Source: Saccharospirillum alexandrii (lineage in GTDB: Bacteria > Pseudomonadota > Gammaproteobacteria > Pseudomonadales > Natronospirillaceae). From it: a DNA stretch of 64,000 nucleotides. This document shows, piece after piece, positions 38,735-48,196 of the stretch; position 1 is the first letter of the stretch; each line of letters starts with the position of its first letter. Under the pieces are notes generated by a model. That model ran no database searches and was not told where the DNA came from. It saw nothing but the letters and a program-made list of their open reading frames with translations. Location of the stretch: the NCBI RefSeq assembly GCF_004000275.1, contig NZ_RCIP01000001.1, positions 860,749-924,748 on the forward strand, written 5' to 3'. A program made the position numbers and the translations under genes.

Positions 38735-40945
38735 TCACGACACCGACGGTAACGGGCTATACGCTGGCTTTACCGTATCGGCCTGCAAGTCGCCGTCGTA
38801 GCGCGACACCAGCGACTGCACGAACGGATCGTCGTGCAAGGCCGTCACCGCCATGTCATAGGCCGCATGATGCAGGCGGTCGAACCAGGCCTGGGGCGTT
38901 TTCTCGGCCACGCCAAACTGGTAATCGAGCCCGGTCACGCCCGGTAGAAAGTCGCCCAACACGGCCATGAGTCGTTCTATATGGGTCTCATTCATCAGTT
39001 TTCGATAGTTGTCAGAGATAATCAGCTGTAAGCGGCCGTTGTCGTAACCGGCCCAGGTGGAGTGGGCGAACAACGTTTTGGTCATGCCCGACAGACCCAG
39101 CTTGTGCAAGGTCACCTGCCACCAGAACACCGGGTCGGCCTCGAGGTCGGTATCCGGCCAGCGCGCCGGGTTGGTTTCCGGGTGAATCAACTGATTCGGG
39201 TCGTGGTTGACCGGCGCCTGGCCTGGCACGGGCTCCACCGCCTTGAGCGTCGGCGCTGCCTCGGGTTCGCTGACCGGCGAAGGCTCGGAGTCCATCACCT
39301 CGGTTTCAGCCAGCGCATCGAGTGGTGAGGGCCGAGCGGACACGGGGGTTTCTGCTTCCGCAACGGGTTCCGGCGCATCAACTGGGGCTTGGGGCTCTGC
39401 AGCGGCCTGATCGGCCAGCAAATCGGCAACGGGCCGGGGGGCAGGCGCCCAGTCGGTTTCGTCATCGTCACCTTCCCAGGGTGCCCGGTCTTCTTCCTGG
39501 CTGGCCGGCTCGGGTGGCGCGTCATTGGCCGGCGTCTGAGTCGGGCTTGCGGATGCTTCGGGCTCTGCTTCGACCCCGGAAGCCGCTGGTTCCGTTACCG
39601 GCTGTGTGGCGCCAGCTTCCGATTTGACCGGCTCTGCCGTCATAGGAGCTTGCGAACGGGCCGGCTCATAGGCTGCGGCTGCGCGGGTGTCGGGTAATTC
39701 TGTGGATTGAGAGCCTGGTTCAGCAACAGGCTCTGGTGCTGCAACGGCAGGCGGCTCCTCAGGTGTCTGCGGAGCGGGTTGTGGCTTTGGGGAAGCATCA
39801 CCCACGCCCTCGGCACTGACACGGCTTTCCAGCGCGGGCAACTCATTCACATGGCGCGCCGGGCTTGGGCTGAAGGCCAGCATGCGCAACAGCGCCATTT
39901 CGAACCCGGCCCGCTCGCTGGGGGCCAGCGCCAGGTCTTTCGCAGCCAGGGTGCCGATCTGGTAAAACAAATGGATGTCTTCCGCTTGCGCCTGCGAGGC
40001 CAGCGCCGCAATGGCGTCACGGTCGCCCTTGCTGTTATCGAGCGCGGCCGGGGCAGCCTGAGCAATGGCTACCCGATGCAAGGTCGACAACAACTCGTTC
40101 AACAGGGTGCGGTAATCCGGCGCGTGTTCGGCGATGCCGGCAACCTGCTGCATCAGGCTGTCGGCGTCTTTCTCAATCAGCCCTTTCACCAGGTGCAACA
40201 CCCGCTTCAGGTCGACGGTACCCAACATGGTGGCAACGTCCGTCTCGTTCAGTTCACCCTCGCCATAAGCAATGGCCTGATCGGTCAGGCTCAAGGCGTC
40301 GCGCATACTGCCGTTGGCCGCTTCGGCTAATAGCCAGAGGGCGGGTTCATCAAACGGCACCTGCTCTTGCCCCAAAATGGCGTTCAGGTAGCTGACAATG
40401 CTCTCGCGCGTCATGTTCTTCAGGTTGAACTGCAAGCACCGCGATAACACCGTCACCGGTAATTTTTGCGGGTCGGTGGTGGCTAACAGGAACTTGACGT
40501 GCGGCGGTGGCTCTTCCAGCGTCTTCAGCAAGGCATTAAAGCTGCTGACCGAGAGCATGTGCACTTCGTCGATCAGGTAGACCTTATAACGGCCCCGCGT
40601 CGGCGCGTATTGAACGTTTTCGAGCAGTTCGCGGGTGTCTTCAACGCGAGTGCGCGAAGCGGCATCCACTTCTATCAGGTCGACAAAGCGGCCTTCGGCT
40701 ATTTCAGTACAGGCTGAGCACTTGCCACAGGGTTTGGAGCTGACGCCCACTTCACAGTTCAGACTTTTCGCCAGCAGACGGGCGATGGTGGTCTTGCCCA
40801 CCCCACGCGTGCCGGTGAACAAATAGGCATGGTGCAATCGCTGTTGATCGAGCGAGTTGACCAGCGCTTTCAAGACGTGGGCCTGCCCCACCATTTGTTC
40901 AAAGGTGGCGGGTCGCCATTTACGGGCCAATACCTGATAAGACAT
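38735..40945 (-). CDS. dnaX: DNA polymerase III subunit gamma/tau
   Basis: Clamp-loader ATPase and replisome organiser. The 736-residue product has the AAA+ Walker A GTRGVGKTTIARLLAK, the zinc-binding cysteines (CEVGVSSKPCGKCSAC), LIDEVHMLSVSSFNALLKTL, and domain III up to about residue 365. A long Ala/Pro/Glu-rich linker (about 370-610) precedes the tau-specific C-terminal domain. I saw no A AAA AAG-type slippery site, so a separate gamma product by frameshifting is not supported. Confidence 0.95.
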   Translation of the reverse strand: MSYQVLARKWRPATFEQMVGQAHVLKALVNSLDQQRLHHAYLFTGTRGVGKTTIARLLAKSLNCEVGVSSKPCGKCSACTEIAEGRFVDLIEVDAASRTRVEDTRELLENVQYAPTRGRYKVYLIDEVHMLSVSSFNALLKTLEEPPPHVKFLLATTDPQKLPVTVLSRCLQFNLKNMTRESIVSYLNAILGQEQVPFDEPALWLLAEAANGSMRDALSLTDQAIAYGEGELNETDVATMLGTVDLKRVLHLVKGLIEKDADSLMQQVAGIAEHAPDYRTLLNELLSTLHRVAIAQAAPAALDNSKGDRDAIAALASQAQAEDIHLFYQIGTLAAKDLALAPSERAGFEMALLRMLAFSPSPARHVNELPALESRVSAEGVGDASPKPQPAPQTPEEPPAVAAPEPVAEPGSQSTELPDTRAAAAYEPARSQAPMTAEPVKSEAGATQPVTEPAASGVEAEPEASASPTQTPANDAPPEPASQEEDRAPWEGDDDETDWAPAPRPVADLLADQAAAEPQAPVDAPEPVAEAETPVSARPSPLDALAETEVMDSEPSPVSEPEAAPTLKAVEPVPGQAPVNHDPNQLIHPETNPARWPDTDLEADPVFWWQVTLHKLGLSGMTKTLFAHSTWAGYDNGRLQLIISDNYRKLMNETHIERLMAVLGDFLPGVTGLDYQFGVAEKTPQAWFDRLHHAAYDMAVTALHDDPFVQSLVSRYDGDLQADTVKPAYSPLPSVS

Positions 40946-41119
40946 GAAGGCTCATGAAACTGGAGAAACGAAACCGTATCCTAACTTGGAACAAGGAAGG
41001 CTGCCAGAATAAAAAAAGCGTCTATAAAACAAGAAGTTAGTCATTAAGCATGACCGGGCAACCCAATGAAACCGGGTGGTACGGGACATCGCAAAAAAAC
41101 AGCAAGGTAGTACAAAGAT

Positions 41120-41234
<115 letters not shown>

Positions 41235-41250
41235 TAACGCAGAGCGCGGC

Positions 41251-41278
41251 ATTATGCCTGTGATTTAGAAAAACTCAA
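41251..41278 (-). promoter_or_regulatory. ffs: Promoter of the SRP RNA gene
   Basis: Minus strand TTGAGT (41273-41278) and CATAAT (41251-41256) separated by 16 bases. Transcription would begin about 10 bases before the mature 5' end, giving a short leader that RNase P removes in other bacteria. Confidence 0.6.
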
Positions 41279-41432
41279 GGGCATAACCCAAATCGAACTA
41301 CGCTTGTTATTGCTACAGCTATGATCGAACGGGTCGATACCTCCCGTATAACCAGTGTCAGCCCGGTTTCAGATGGACTGGCCTATCAACAATGCCCCGT
41401 TGTTCAAACGGTCACAACACGGAGATTGCACC

Positions 41433-43064
41433 GTGAAAACAGGTTCTATCCAGTTTCGTCTGTTAGTGAGCATCATGCTTAGCATACTGGCCATGGCCAT
41501 CGTAGCCTTTGCCGGTATTTTCTCTATGAATCAGTCGGTCAATCGCCTGGTGGGCGTTGCCGAGGGAGTCAAACAACTGGAGAAACGCGCCGACACCGCG
41601 CATCTTGAATTCAAGACCCAGGTGCAGGAGTGGAAGAACATTCTGCTGCGCGGCCAGGACCCGGACCGGATGGACCGCTACTGGACGGCCTTCAACGAAC
41701 AATCTGATCAGGTCAGCACCCTGGTCGCCGGCCTGGCGAACGACCTCAGGGCTTACCCCGAGCTGCAGGCCATTGCCAGCCAGTTCCTTGACGATCACCA
41801 GACCATGGCCACCGCTTACGCCGAAGGCCGGCAAGCTTTTATTAACAGCGGTTTCGATCACACCGTAGGCGACGCGGCTGTTTCAGGCATAGACAGGGCT
41901 CCGTCAGCCGCGATGACTGAACTGGGCAACGAATTGTCCCGCCTGGCCATCGTTGCAAACACCGAGGCCCAGGCCAGTGCCAGCCGGACGGTGCGCCTGG
42001 CGGTCGCCATCGCCATAGTGCTTAGCCTGGTCATTCTGGCAGCGATCTTCCTGTTTGTTCGCAGCGCCATTATCAAACCCATACACGGTTTGACCGACGG
42101 CGTTAACCACATCCGCAGCGGGCGTTACGATCAGCCGATTGAACTGAAACGGCAAGATGAGCTTGGCCAACTGGGTCAAACACTCGACTACCTGCGCCAA
42201 TTCCTGCAAACCATGGTGACCGATCTGGAGCGCAACAGTAACGCCCTGCGCGATGCCACCAGCCGGCTCGACGTCATGTCCGGGTCCATCACCTCAGCCA
42301 CCGCTCAGCAGCATGATCTCAGCCAGCAAGTGGCCACCGCCATTGAAGAAATGGAAGCCGCCTCGCGCGAAGTCGCCGCCAATGCGGCCGACACCGCCGA
42401 CTCAACCCGCCATACCGGCCAACTGGCCGAACAAGGCAGTCAGGCCATGCACACCGCCCAGACCACCATGACTAGGCTTACCAGCGACAACGAGACAACG
42501 GCCGGTTTGATCAACAGCCTGGCACAAGAGTCTGAAAACGTTGGTTCGGTGTTGAGTGTGATTCAGGGCATTGCTGAACAGACCAATCTGCTCGCTCTGA
42601 ACGCCGCCATCGAAGCGGCCCGGGCCGGAGACCAGGGGCGCGGCTTTGCCGTGGTTGCCGATGAAGTGCGCCAGCTGGCGCAGAAAACCCAGCAATCGAC
42701 CATCGAAATCCGCGCCATTGTCGAGACCATTCAAACCGGTGCGCGCAACAGCAACCAGGCGATGGAAGCCGGTCTGGTGCAAACCCGCTCCACCGGTGAA
42801 CACATTACCCAGGCCGAGCAACAGTTGACGGAGATTCTCACCGCGATTCAAACCATTAACGACAAGAACCAACAAATTGCCACCGCCGCCGAAGAGCAGA
42901 CCAGCGTCGCCGGCTCGCTGGCTGAACTGATCATTCAGATCCGCAACCTGTCGGAAGAAACCGCCAGCGAAAGCCAGCAAGCCACAACGCTCAGCGAGAC
43001 TCTGTCGACTCTGGCCAGCGAGTTTCAACAGCAACTGCAGAGCCTGCGTGCCGGCGCACAGTGA
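41433..43064 (+). CDS. Methyl-accepting chemotaxis protein
   Basis: A 543-residue transmembrane chemoreceptor. TM1 ([20 protein letters not shown]) is followed by a helical periplasmic sensor (about 35-195) rich in Asp/Gln, TM2 ([20 protein letters not shown]), a HAMP domain, and a signalling domain with the canonical tip [20 protein letters not shown] then [20 protein letters not shown]. The ligand is unknown. Start is the GTG at 41433, with GGAG 8 bases upstream; the frame extends to an ATG at 41355 but that extension has no ribosome site and would put a charged stretch before TM1. Confidence 0.9.
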   Translation: MKTGSIQFRLLVSIMLSILAMAIVAFAGIFSMNQSVNRLVGVAEGVKQLEKRADTAHLEFKTQVQEWKNILLRGQDPDRMDRYWTAFNEQSDQVSTLVAGLANDLRAYPELQAIASQFLDDHQTMATAYAEGRQAFINSGFDHTVGDAAVSGIDRAPSAAMTELGNELSRLAIVANTEAQASASRTVRLAVAIAIVLSLVILAAIFLFVRSAIIKPIHGLTDGVNHIRSGRYDQPIELKRQDELGQLGQTLDYLRQFLQTMVTDLERNSNALRDATSRLDVMSGSITSATAQQHDLSQQVATAIEEMEAASREVAANAADTADSTRHTGQLAEQGSQAMHTAQTTMTRLTSDNETTAGLINSLAQESENVGSVLSVIQGIAEQTNLLALNAAIEAARAGDQGRGFAVVADEVRQLAQKTQQSTIEIRAIVETIQTGARNSNQAMEAGLVQTRSTGEHITQAEQQLTEILTAIQTINDKNQQIATAAEEQTSVAGSLAELIIQIRNLSEETASESQQATTLSETLSTLASEFQQQLQSLRAGAQ

Positions 43065-43077
43065 TCCAGGCTGGACT

Positions 43078-43121
43078 TGAGGTGCGTATCGCCCGACCAT
43101 AGCAACCGATTACGCACCTCA
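43078..43121. other. 11-bp perfect inverted repeat between the chemoreceptor and stress operon
   Basis: TGAGGTGCGTA (43078-43088) and TACGCACCTCA (43111-43121) are perfectly complementary with a 22-nt loop. No T-run follows, so it is not a simple terminator. It lies 13 bases after the chemoreceptor stop and 43 bases before the next start. It may be an attenuator or operator. Confidence 0.55.
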
Positions 43122-43163
43122 GGAATGGCCACCGACAACCGGGCGACAGGAACATCTACCGCA

Positions 43164-44114
43164 ATGACAAAACTCAAACTGGGCGTCAGCAGTTGCCTGC
43201 TGGGCGATGAAGTCCGCTTCAACGGCGGGCACAAACACCACCGCTGGCTGACTCAAACCTTTGGCCAGTACGCCGATTTCGTGCCCTACTGCCCGGAAGT
43301 CGCCATCGGTATGGGCATACCGCGCAACCCAATCCGCCTGATCAGCACTGACCAGGGCACCCGCGCTGTCGATTCAGACAACCTGACTGACGACTACACC
43401 GAGCAGTTACAGCACTACGCCGAAAGTATCGTCCCCGAGCTTGATGCACTCGACGGCTACGTCGTTATGCAAGGCTCGCCCAGTTGCGGCATGGAACGGG
43501 TAAAGCTGTACAACAAAAGCATGATTCCCGAGAAAATCGCCGCCGGCTTGTACACCGAGGTGCTGCAACGCCACGCCCCGGCCTTGCCTTTTGAAGAAAG
43601 CGGCCGGCTGAGTGACCCGAACCTGGTGGAAAACTTCGTGCAGCGCGTTTACGTTTACCACGAGTGGCGCACCGGGCAACCCTGGCGCACCGCCAAAGGG
43701 CTGATCGACTTTCACGCCCGGCAGAAATACCTGTTGATGATGCACGACTACCCCACCTACAAACGCCTGGGGCAGAAGCTCTCGAACTTAAAAGACATCG
43801 AAGACCGGGAAGCCTTTGGCCAGGAATATCTGGTAGAACTGATGTCAGCCCTATCGAACATTCCCAAACGGGGCCACCGGGTCAACGTGCTGCAACATGT
43901 GATGGGCTATTTCAAAAATCAGTTGTCCGAAAAGGAAAAAGCCTCGCTGATTCATTCGATCGATCAGTACAAGGCCAACGAAGTTCCCTTCATCGTCCCG
44001 GTCGCCTTGCTCAAGCATTACACCTTTCTGCACGGCGACCAGTTCCCCTATCTGATGAATCAGACGTTTCTAAGCCCATACCCTGAAGCCTTGGGGTTGA
44101 GAAACCCGATTTAG
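43164..44114 (+). CDS. DUF523-DUF1722 fusion protein (YbgA family)
   Basis: A 316-residue cytoplasmic protein with two domains. Residues 1-150 are DUF523 with conserved cysteines in GVSSCLLGDEVRFNGG and QGSPSCGMERV. Residues ~185-310 are DUF1722/YbgA (FHARQKYLLMMHDYPTYKRL, ending in KHYTFLHGDQFPYLMNQTFL). The pair occurs next to photolyase genes in many bacteria, as here, and has no proven biochemical role. The frame opens at 43077, but residues before MTKLKLGVSSCLL are unlike the family, so the ATG at 43164 is chosen. Confidence 0.88.
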   Translation: MTKLKLGVSSCLLGDEVRFNGGHKHHRWLTQTFGQYADFVPYCPEVAIGMGIPRNPIRLISTDQGTRAVDSDNLTDDYTEQLQHYAESIVPELDALDGYVVMQGSPSCGMERVKLYNKSMIPEKIAAGLYTEVLQRHAPALPFEESGRLSDPNLVENFVQRVYVYHEWRTGQPWRTAKGLIDFHARQKYLLMMHDYPTYKRLGQKLSNLKDIEDREAFGQEYLVELMSALSNIPKRGHRVNVLQHVMGYFKNQLSEKEKASLIHSIDQYKANEVPFIVPVALLKHYTFLHGDQFPYLMNQTFLSPYPEALGLRNPI

Positions 44115-44159
44115 TGCGACTGACCTGCCTGTTAAATAATTTGAACCAATCACAATCAT

Positions 44160-44183
44160 TAGGCGTATCTATGATACGTCTAA
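44160..44183. promoter_or_regulatory. Imperfect palindrome before phr, candidate operator
   Basis: TTAGGCGTATC-TAT-GATACGTCTAA (given as two arms around TAT) has one mismatch in 11 bp and lies 20 bases before the phr ATG; it includes a TATGAT that could be a -10. MerR/LitR-type or other light/oxidative-stress regulators often control phr-cfa clusters, but the identity here is unknown. Confidence 0.45.
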
Positions 44184-44202
44184 CTTCTGTCTAGAGTTTT
44201 TA

Positions 44203-45585
44203 ATGACCCAACTAGTCTGGTTCCGAAACGATTTACGCGTCAGCGACCACAGCGCCCTGACCGAAGCCTGCCAGGCGCCCGGTGCTGACATCAAAGCCAT
44301 TTTTCTATGGACGCCGAAGCAATGGCAGCAGCACGACTACGGCCTGGCCCGCCAATACAGCATTCGCTCTGCCCTGGTCACAGTCGCCCGGGATCTGGCC
44401 CAACTGGGCATTCCACTGACGATCCTGCAGGCCGACACCTGGCTATCCGGGGTCGATCAGCTGATTGACTTTGCCCGCCAGCACAGCGTTCGCCAACTCA
44501 CCTTTCACCGCGAATTCGGTTGGGATGAAGTACAGCGTGACCAGTATGCCATCGAGCAAGCCCGGTTAGCCGGCATTACCACTTGGGTCGGGGAAGACCG
44601 GGTCGGCTTCGACCCGGCCTCCCTGCTAACCGGCCAGGGGGAGATGTACCGGGTGTTCACCCCGTTCAAGAAACGCTGGCTGAGCCAGCATGCCGAGACG
44701 CCACTGACCGCTCCATTACCGGTGCCATCGACCAGGGCACCGGCGCTGAGCGAACTTCCTGACATCCCCGAGGTAGACTGGAATGGCACCGCCGAACTGC
44801 CGCTGAACGAGCATGACGCCCACGAACACCTCGACCAGTTCGCTGACGCCATGCCCCGCTACAAAGATCAGCGCGACCTGCCCGCTACCGAGGGCACATC
44901 CCGCCTGTCGGCTGCCCTGGCCAGCGGCGCCATCAGTTTGCGCCAGTGCATGCACAGTGCTTTTTCGCACCCCAAATTCGACAGTGCCGGTGTGCAAACC
45001 TGGTTGTCTGAACTTATCTGGCGGGAGTTTTACCACTACCTGCTCTACTGGCGACCCGACATCGCCCGGCATAAACCCTTCTACCCACGCTGGGATGCCT
45101 TTCCCTGGCTCCAGGATGAGACCGCCCTGCATCACTGGCAACAGGGGCAGACCGGCGTACCCATCGTCGATGCTGGCATGCGCCAGCTCGCCCAGACCGG
45201 CTGGATGCACAACCGGGTGCGGATGATCGTCGCCATGTACCTGGTCAAACTGTTGAAAATTGACTGGCGCCAGGGCGAACGCTGGTTTGCACAGCAATTA
45301 CTGGATATCGATTTCGCCAGCAACAACGGCGGCTGGCAATGGTGCGCCTCAACCGGCGTCGATGCGGCACCCTACTTTCGCATTTTTAACCCTCACACCC
45401 AGTCGCAACGCTTTGACCCCAGCGGTGATTACATTCGCCGCTGGGTACCGGAGCTGGCCAGCGTGCCGGCTAAAGCCATACACGAACCAACCCAGCAACT
45501 CGCCAGACACCTGGGCTATGCACGGCCGCTGATCGACTACAAACGCGCCCGCGCAGAGACGTTGGAATTATTTAAACAGCTGTGA
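44203..45585 (+). CDS. phrB: Deoxyribodipyrimidine (CPD) photolyase
   Basis: Repairs UV cyclobutane dimers with FADH- and blue light. The 460-residue product has the N-terminal photolyase fold (LVWFRNDLRVSDHSALTEAC) that holds the antenna cofactor, and the FAD domain with GTSRLSAALASGAISLRQ, WLSELIWREFYHYLLYW, AGMRQLAQTGWMHNRVRMIV and FASNNGGWQWCASTGVDAAP. Class I CPD type by these motifs. Its last two codons are already part of an AGCT heptamer array that continues after the stop. Confidence 0.95.
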   Translation: MTQLVWFRNDLRVSDHSALTEACQAPGADIKAIFLWTPKQWQQHDYGLARQYSIRSALVTVARDLAQLGIPLTILQADTWLSGVDQLIDFARQHSVRQLTFHREFGWDEVQRDQYAIEQARLAGITTWVGEDRVGFDPASLLTGQGEMYRVFTPFKKRWLSQHAETPLTAPLPVPSTRAPALSELPDIPEVDWNGTAELPLNEHDAHEHLDQFADAMPRYKDQRDLPATEGTSRLSAALASGAISLRQCMHSAFSHPKFDSAGVQTWLSELIWREFYHYLLYWRPDIARHKPFYPRWDAFPWLQDETALHHWQQGQTGVPIVDAGMRQLAQTGWMHNRVRMIVAMYLVKLLKIDWRQGERWFAQQLLDIDFASNNGGWQWCASTGVDAAPYFRIFNPHTQSQRFDPSGDYIRRWVPELASVPAKAIHEPTQQLARHLGYARPLIDYKRARAETLELFKQL

Positions 45586-45637
45586 GCTGTGAGCTGCGAG
45601 CTATCAGCTGTTAGCTAAAAGCTCGAAGCTCGAAACT
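45578..45637. repeat. AGCTNNN tandem array in 7-bp phase
   Basis: AGCT occurs at 45578, 45585, 45592, 45599, 45606, 45613, 45620 and 45627, always 7 bases apart, with a degenerate AACT at 45634. Typical units are AGCTGTG and AGCTCGA. As AGCT is a palindrome the array is symmetrical on both strands. It begins in the last codons of phr and ends 20 bases before the next start codon. Confidence 0.88.
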
Positions 45638-45656
45638 ATCTCTTCAGGAGATTTCT

Positions 45657-46073
45657 ATGCTTGAACAAATGCAGGATGTGTATAACCGGTTAAACCGCGA
45701 CACGGTGAAAGACGGCCTGCTCGGCGACATCTATGACCGCGACATCGTGTTTATCGACCCGCTGCACAGGATCGAAGGTCTCGATAATCTGCAGCGTTAT
45801 TTCGAAGGCATGTACAAAAACGTCGATGAAATTTCGTTCCGTTACCTTACCGAATGGGAGCAGAACAACGAGGCCATGCTGCGCTGGGAAATGACCTTTC
45901 GTCATCCCAAGCTCAAAGGTGGTGCGCCCATTCTGGTCCCTGGTGTCACCTACCTGACCTTCGCGGAAAAAATCACACGGCATCAGGATTATTTCGACAG
46001 CAACCAGATGATCTTCGATCACGTACCCGCTCTGGGCTCGCTGCTGGGCTGGTTAAAAGGTCGACTGAACTGA
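45657..46073 (+). CDS. SnoaL/NTF2-like family protein
   Basis: A 138-residue protein of the NTF2-like (SnoaL) cone fold: VYNRLNRDTVKDGLLGDIYD, IVFIDPLHRIEGLDNLQRYF and a C-terminal GVTYLTFAEKITRHQDYFD. Such proteins usually sit between photolyase and the amine oxidase-like gene in this operon type; no catalytic role is known. AGGAG lies 7 bases before the ATG. Confidence 0.88.
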   Translation: MLEQMQDVYNRLNRDTVKDGLLGDIYDRDIVFIDPLHRIEGLDNLQRYFEGMYKNVDEISFRYLTEWEQNNEAMLRWEMTFRHPKLKGGAPILVPGVTYLTFAEKITRHQDYFDSNQMIFDHVPALGSLLGWLKGRLN

Positions 46074-46118
46074 TTTGAATTGACCAACACAACACCGATA
46101 ACACCGACAGGACACTCA

Positions 46119-47384
46119 ATGAAACAACGCATTGCCATCATTGGAACCGGCATCGCGGGCCTAACTACCGCCCGGCTGTTGCACCCGCATCACGATATTC
46201 AGGTGTTCGAGCAAAACGATTACATCGGCGGCCACACCAACACCCGGGATGTCACCATCGACGGCCGCACCTGGGGTGTGAACACCGGGTTTATCGTCTA
46301 TAACGATTGGGTGTACCACAATTTTAATAAACTGATGGCGCCTCTGGCCGTGAACCGTGAACCGACCGAAATGAGTTTCAGCGTGCGCGACGACGCTTCT
46401 GGCCTCGAGTACAACGGCCACAACCTCGACACCCTGTTCGCGCAGCGCAAGAACCTGTTGAACCCCCGTTTTCTGGGCATGATTCGCGACATTCTGCGCT
46501 TCAACAAAGAAAGCCTCGAAGACCTCGATGCCGGCAAACTGACGCCCGAAATGACGCTGGGAGAGTACTTTCAGCAAAAAGGCTTCGGCAAAACCTTCAT
46601 CCGCAAATACATCGTACCCATGGGTGCGGCCATCTGGTCCTCCGGCGAAACCGACATGGAAGCCTTCCCAGCGCTGTTCTTTGTTCGGTTTTTCAAGAAC
46701 CACGGATTGTTGTCGGTTAAAAGCCGGCCGCAGTGGTATGTCATCAGCGGCGGGTCGCGTGCCTATGTTGCCCCGCTGACCGAACCGTTTAAAGACCGCA
46801 TTCACCTGAACCGGGGCGTCACCCGCGTAGAGCGCGATGCCGACGGCGTAACACTCACCTTTGGCGACGGCCAAACCGAGCGTTTTGATCAGGTTGTCTT
46901 TGCCTGCCACAGTGATCAGGCGCTGGCCATGCTGGCCGAACCAACCGACGACGAACGCGACATTCTCGGTGCCCTGCCCTACAGCAACAACGATGTGGTG
47001 CTGCACACCGACGAGACCCTGTTGCCCAAAAACAGAAAAGCCTGGGCCGCCTGGAACTACCACATTCCGCGCAACCCTGCCGACGCGGTCGGGCTGACTT
47101 ACAACATGAACATCTTGCAGAATTTCAACGACGCGCCGGTCACTTTTTGCGTAACGCTGAACCGCACCGGCGACATCGACCCCGCGAAGATTATCGACCG
47201 CTTCACCTACGCCCACCCGGTCTTTACCAAAGCCGGTATTGACGCTCAGAACCGATACGAACAGATCGGTAACCAGAACCGAACCCACTTTTGCGGGGCC
47301 TACTGGTTCAATGGTTTTCACGAGGACGGCGTTAACAGTGCCTTGCGCGTCGCATCCAGTTTTGGAGTTGAGCCATGGCACTGA
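46119..47384 (+). CDS. FAD-dependent amine oxidase/desaturase-like protein
   Basis: A 421-residue flavoprotein with the N-terminal dinucleotide motif IIGTGIAGLTTARLL and GGHTNTRDVTIDGRTWGVNTG, typical of the amine oxidase/protoporphyrinogen oxidase superfamily. The C-terminus has FCGAYWFNGFHEDGVNSALR, where the FAD contact lies. Paired with DUF1365 and cfa genes in many bacteria; probably acts on membrane fatty acids, substrate unknown. The ATG at 46119 (AGGA 6 bases upstream) is preferred to a TTG at 46080. Confidence 0.9.
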   Translation: MKQRIAIIGTGIAGLTTARLLHPHHDIQVFEQNDYIGGHTNTRDVTIDGRTWGVNTGFIVYNDWVYHNFNKLMAPLAVNREPTEMSFSVRDDASGLEYNGHNLDTLFAQRKNLLNPRFLGMIRDILRFNKESLEDLDAGKLTPEMTLGEYFQQKGFGKTFIRKYIVPMGAAIWSSGETDMEAFPALFFVRFFKNHGLLSVKSRPQWYVISGGSRAYVAPLTEPFKDRIHLNRGVTRVERDADGVTLTFGDGQTERFDQVVFACHSDQALAMLAEPTDDERDILGALPYSNNDVVLHTDETLLPKNRKAWAAWNYHIPRNPADAVGLTYNMNILQNFNDAPVTFCVTLNRTGDIDPAKIIDRFTYAHPVFTKAGIDAQNRYEQIGNQNRTHFCGAYWFNGFHEDGVNSALRVASSFGVEPWH

Positions 47385-48196
47385 ACAGTTGCCTCTACGA
47401 GGGCTGGGTGCGTCACCGCCGCTACAGCCCGGCAGAGCACCGTTTCACCTACCCGCTGTTTATGCTGTATCTTGATCTCGATGAAATCGACGAGGTGTTC
47501 GGCAGTTCGCGGTTCTGGTCGGCCGAGCGTTTCAACTGGGCCAGTTTTCGCCGGGCCGATTACTTCGACCCGAGCACACCTGACCTGAAACAGGCCGTCA
47601 TCAACAAGGTCTGCACGCACAGCGAACTGGAACCCCGGCACATTGCCTCGGTACGGGTGCTAACCCACGTACGCTACCTCGGTTACGTGTTCAACCCGGT
47701 GTCGGTCTATTACGTGTTCGACCATAACGAGAACTTGCTGGCCGTAATGCCCGAAGTCACCAACACGCCCTGGAAAGAGCGCCACGCCTACGTGCTGCTG
47801 GCAGAAACATCCAACACCAGCCCGACACCCACCAACCCACATTACGAACCGCACCGCGTTCACCGGCACTATCGCGAATACCGGCTGAGCAAGGCATTCC
47901 ATGTCTCACCCTTTTTGCCGATGGACATGGATTACCGCTGGGTATTCGGCCTGCCGCAACCGACGCTGCGCATTCACCTGGAAAACCACCGTGAGCAACA
48001 CAAGGTGTTCGATGCCACTCTGGTCATGGAAGCCGCGCCGATCAGTGCTCGGGCCATGCGCCGCGCCCTCATCCGTTTTCCGGCGATGACCGTAAAGGTG
48101 GTAATGGGCATCCACTGGCAAGCCTTCAAACTGTGGCTGAAGAAGGTTCCCTTCATCCCACACCCGAACAAAGAGAAAAAGGAAACAACGGCATGA
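47375..48196 (+). CDS. DUF1365 family protein
   Basis: A 273-residue DUF1365 protein: SCLYEGWVRHRRYSPAEHRF, LYLDLDEIDEVF, VRVLTHVRYLGYVFNPVSVY and YRLSKAFHVSPFLPMD are conserved in the family. No enzymatic activity is established; constant linkage to an FAD oxidase and Cfa suggests a part in lipid modification. Overlaps the previous gene by 10 bases and cfa by 4. Confidence 0.92.
   Translation: MALNSCLYEGWVRHRRYSPAEHRFTYPLFMLYLDLDEIDEVFGSSRFWSAERFNWASFRRADYFDPSTPDLKQAVINKVCTHSELEPRHIASVRVLTHVRYLGYVFNPVSVYYVFDHNENLLAVMPEVTNTPWKERHAYVLLAETSNTSPTPTNPHYEPHRVHRHYREYRLSKAFHVSPFLPMDMDYRWVFGLPQPTLRIHLENHREQHKVFDATLVMEAAPISARAMRRALIRFPAMTVKVVMGIHWQAFKLWLKKVPFIPHPNKEKKETTA

Noticed and set aside
38735-40945. 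Programmed frameshift in dnaX for a gamma product
   Set aside because: No A AAA AAG-like heptamer or following hairpin was seen in the region after domain III.
41093-41119. Canonical hairpin terminator for ffs
   Set aside because: There is a seven-T run downstream of the RNA, but no GC-rich stem directly before it, so I did not list it as a separate terminator.
46161-47381. 406-codon open frame antisense to the FAD oxidase
   Set aside because: It mirrors the codon pattern of a high-GC gene on the other strand, shows no family motif and would interrupt a tight operon. Similar long shadows opposite ligA, smc, hrpA, galE and the phosphomannomutase were left out for the same reason.
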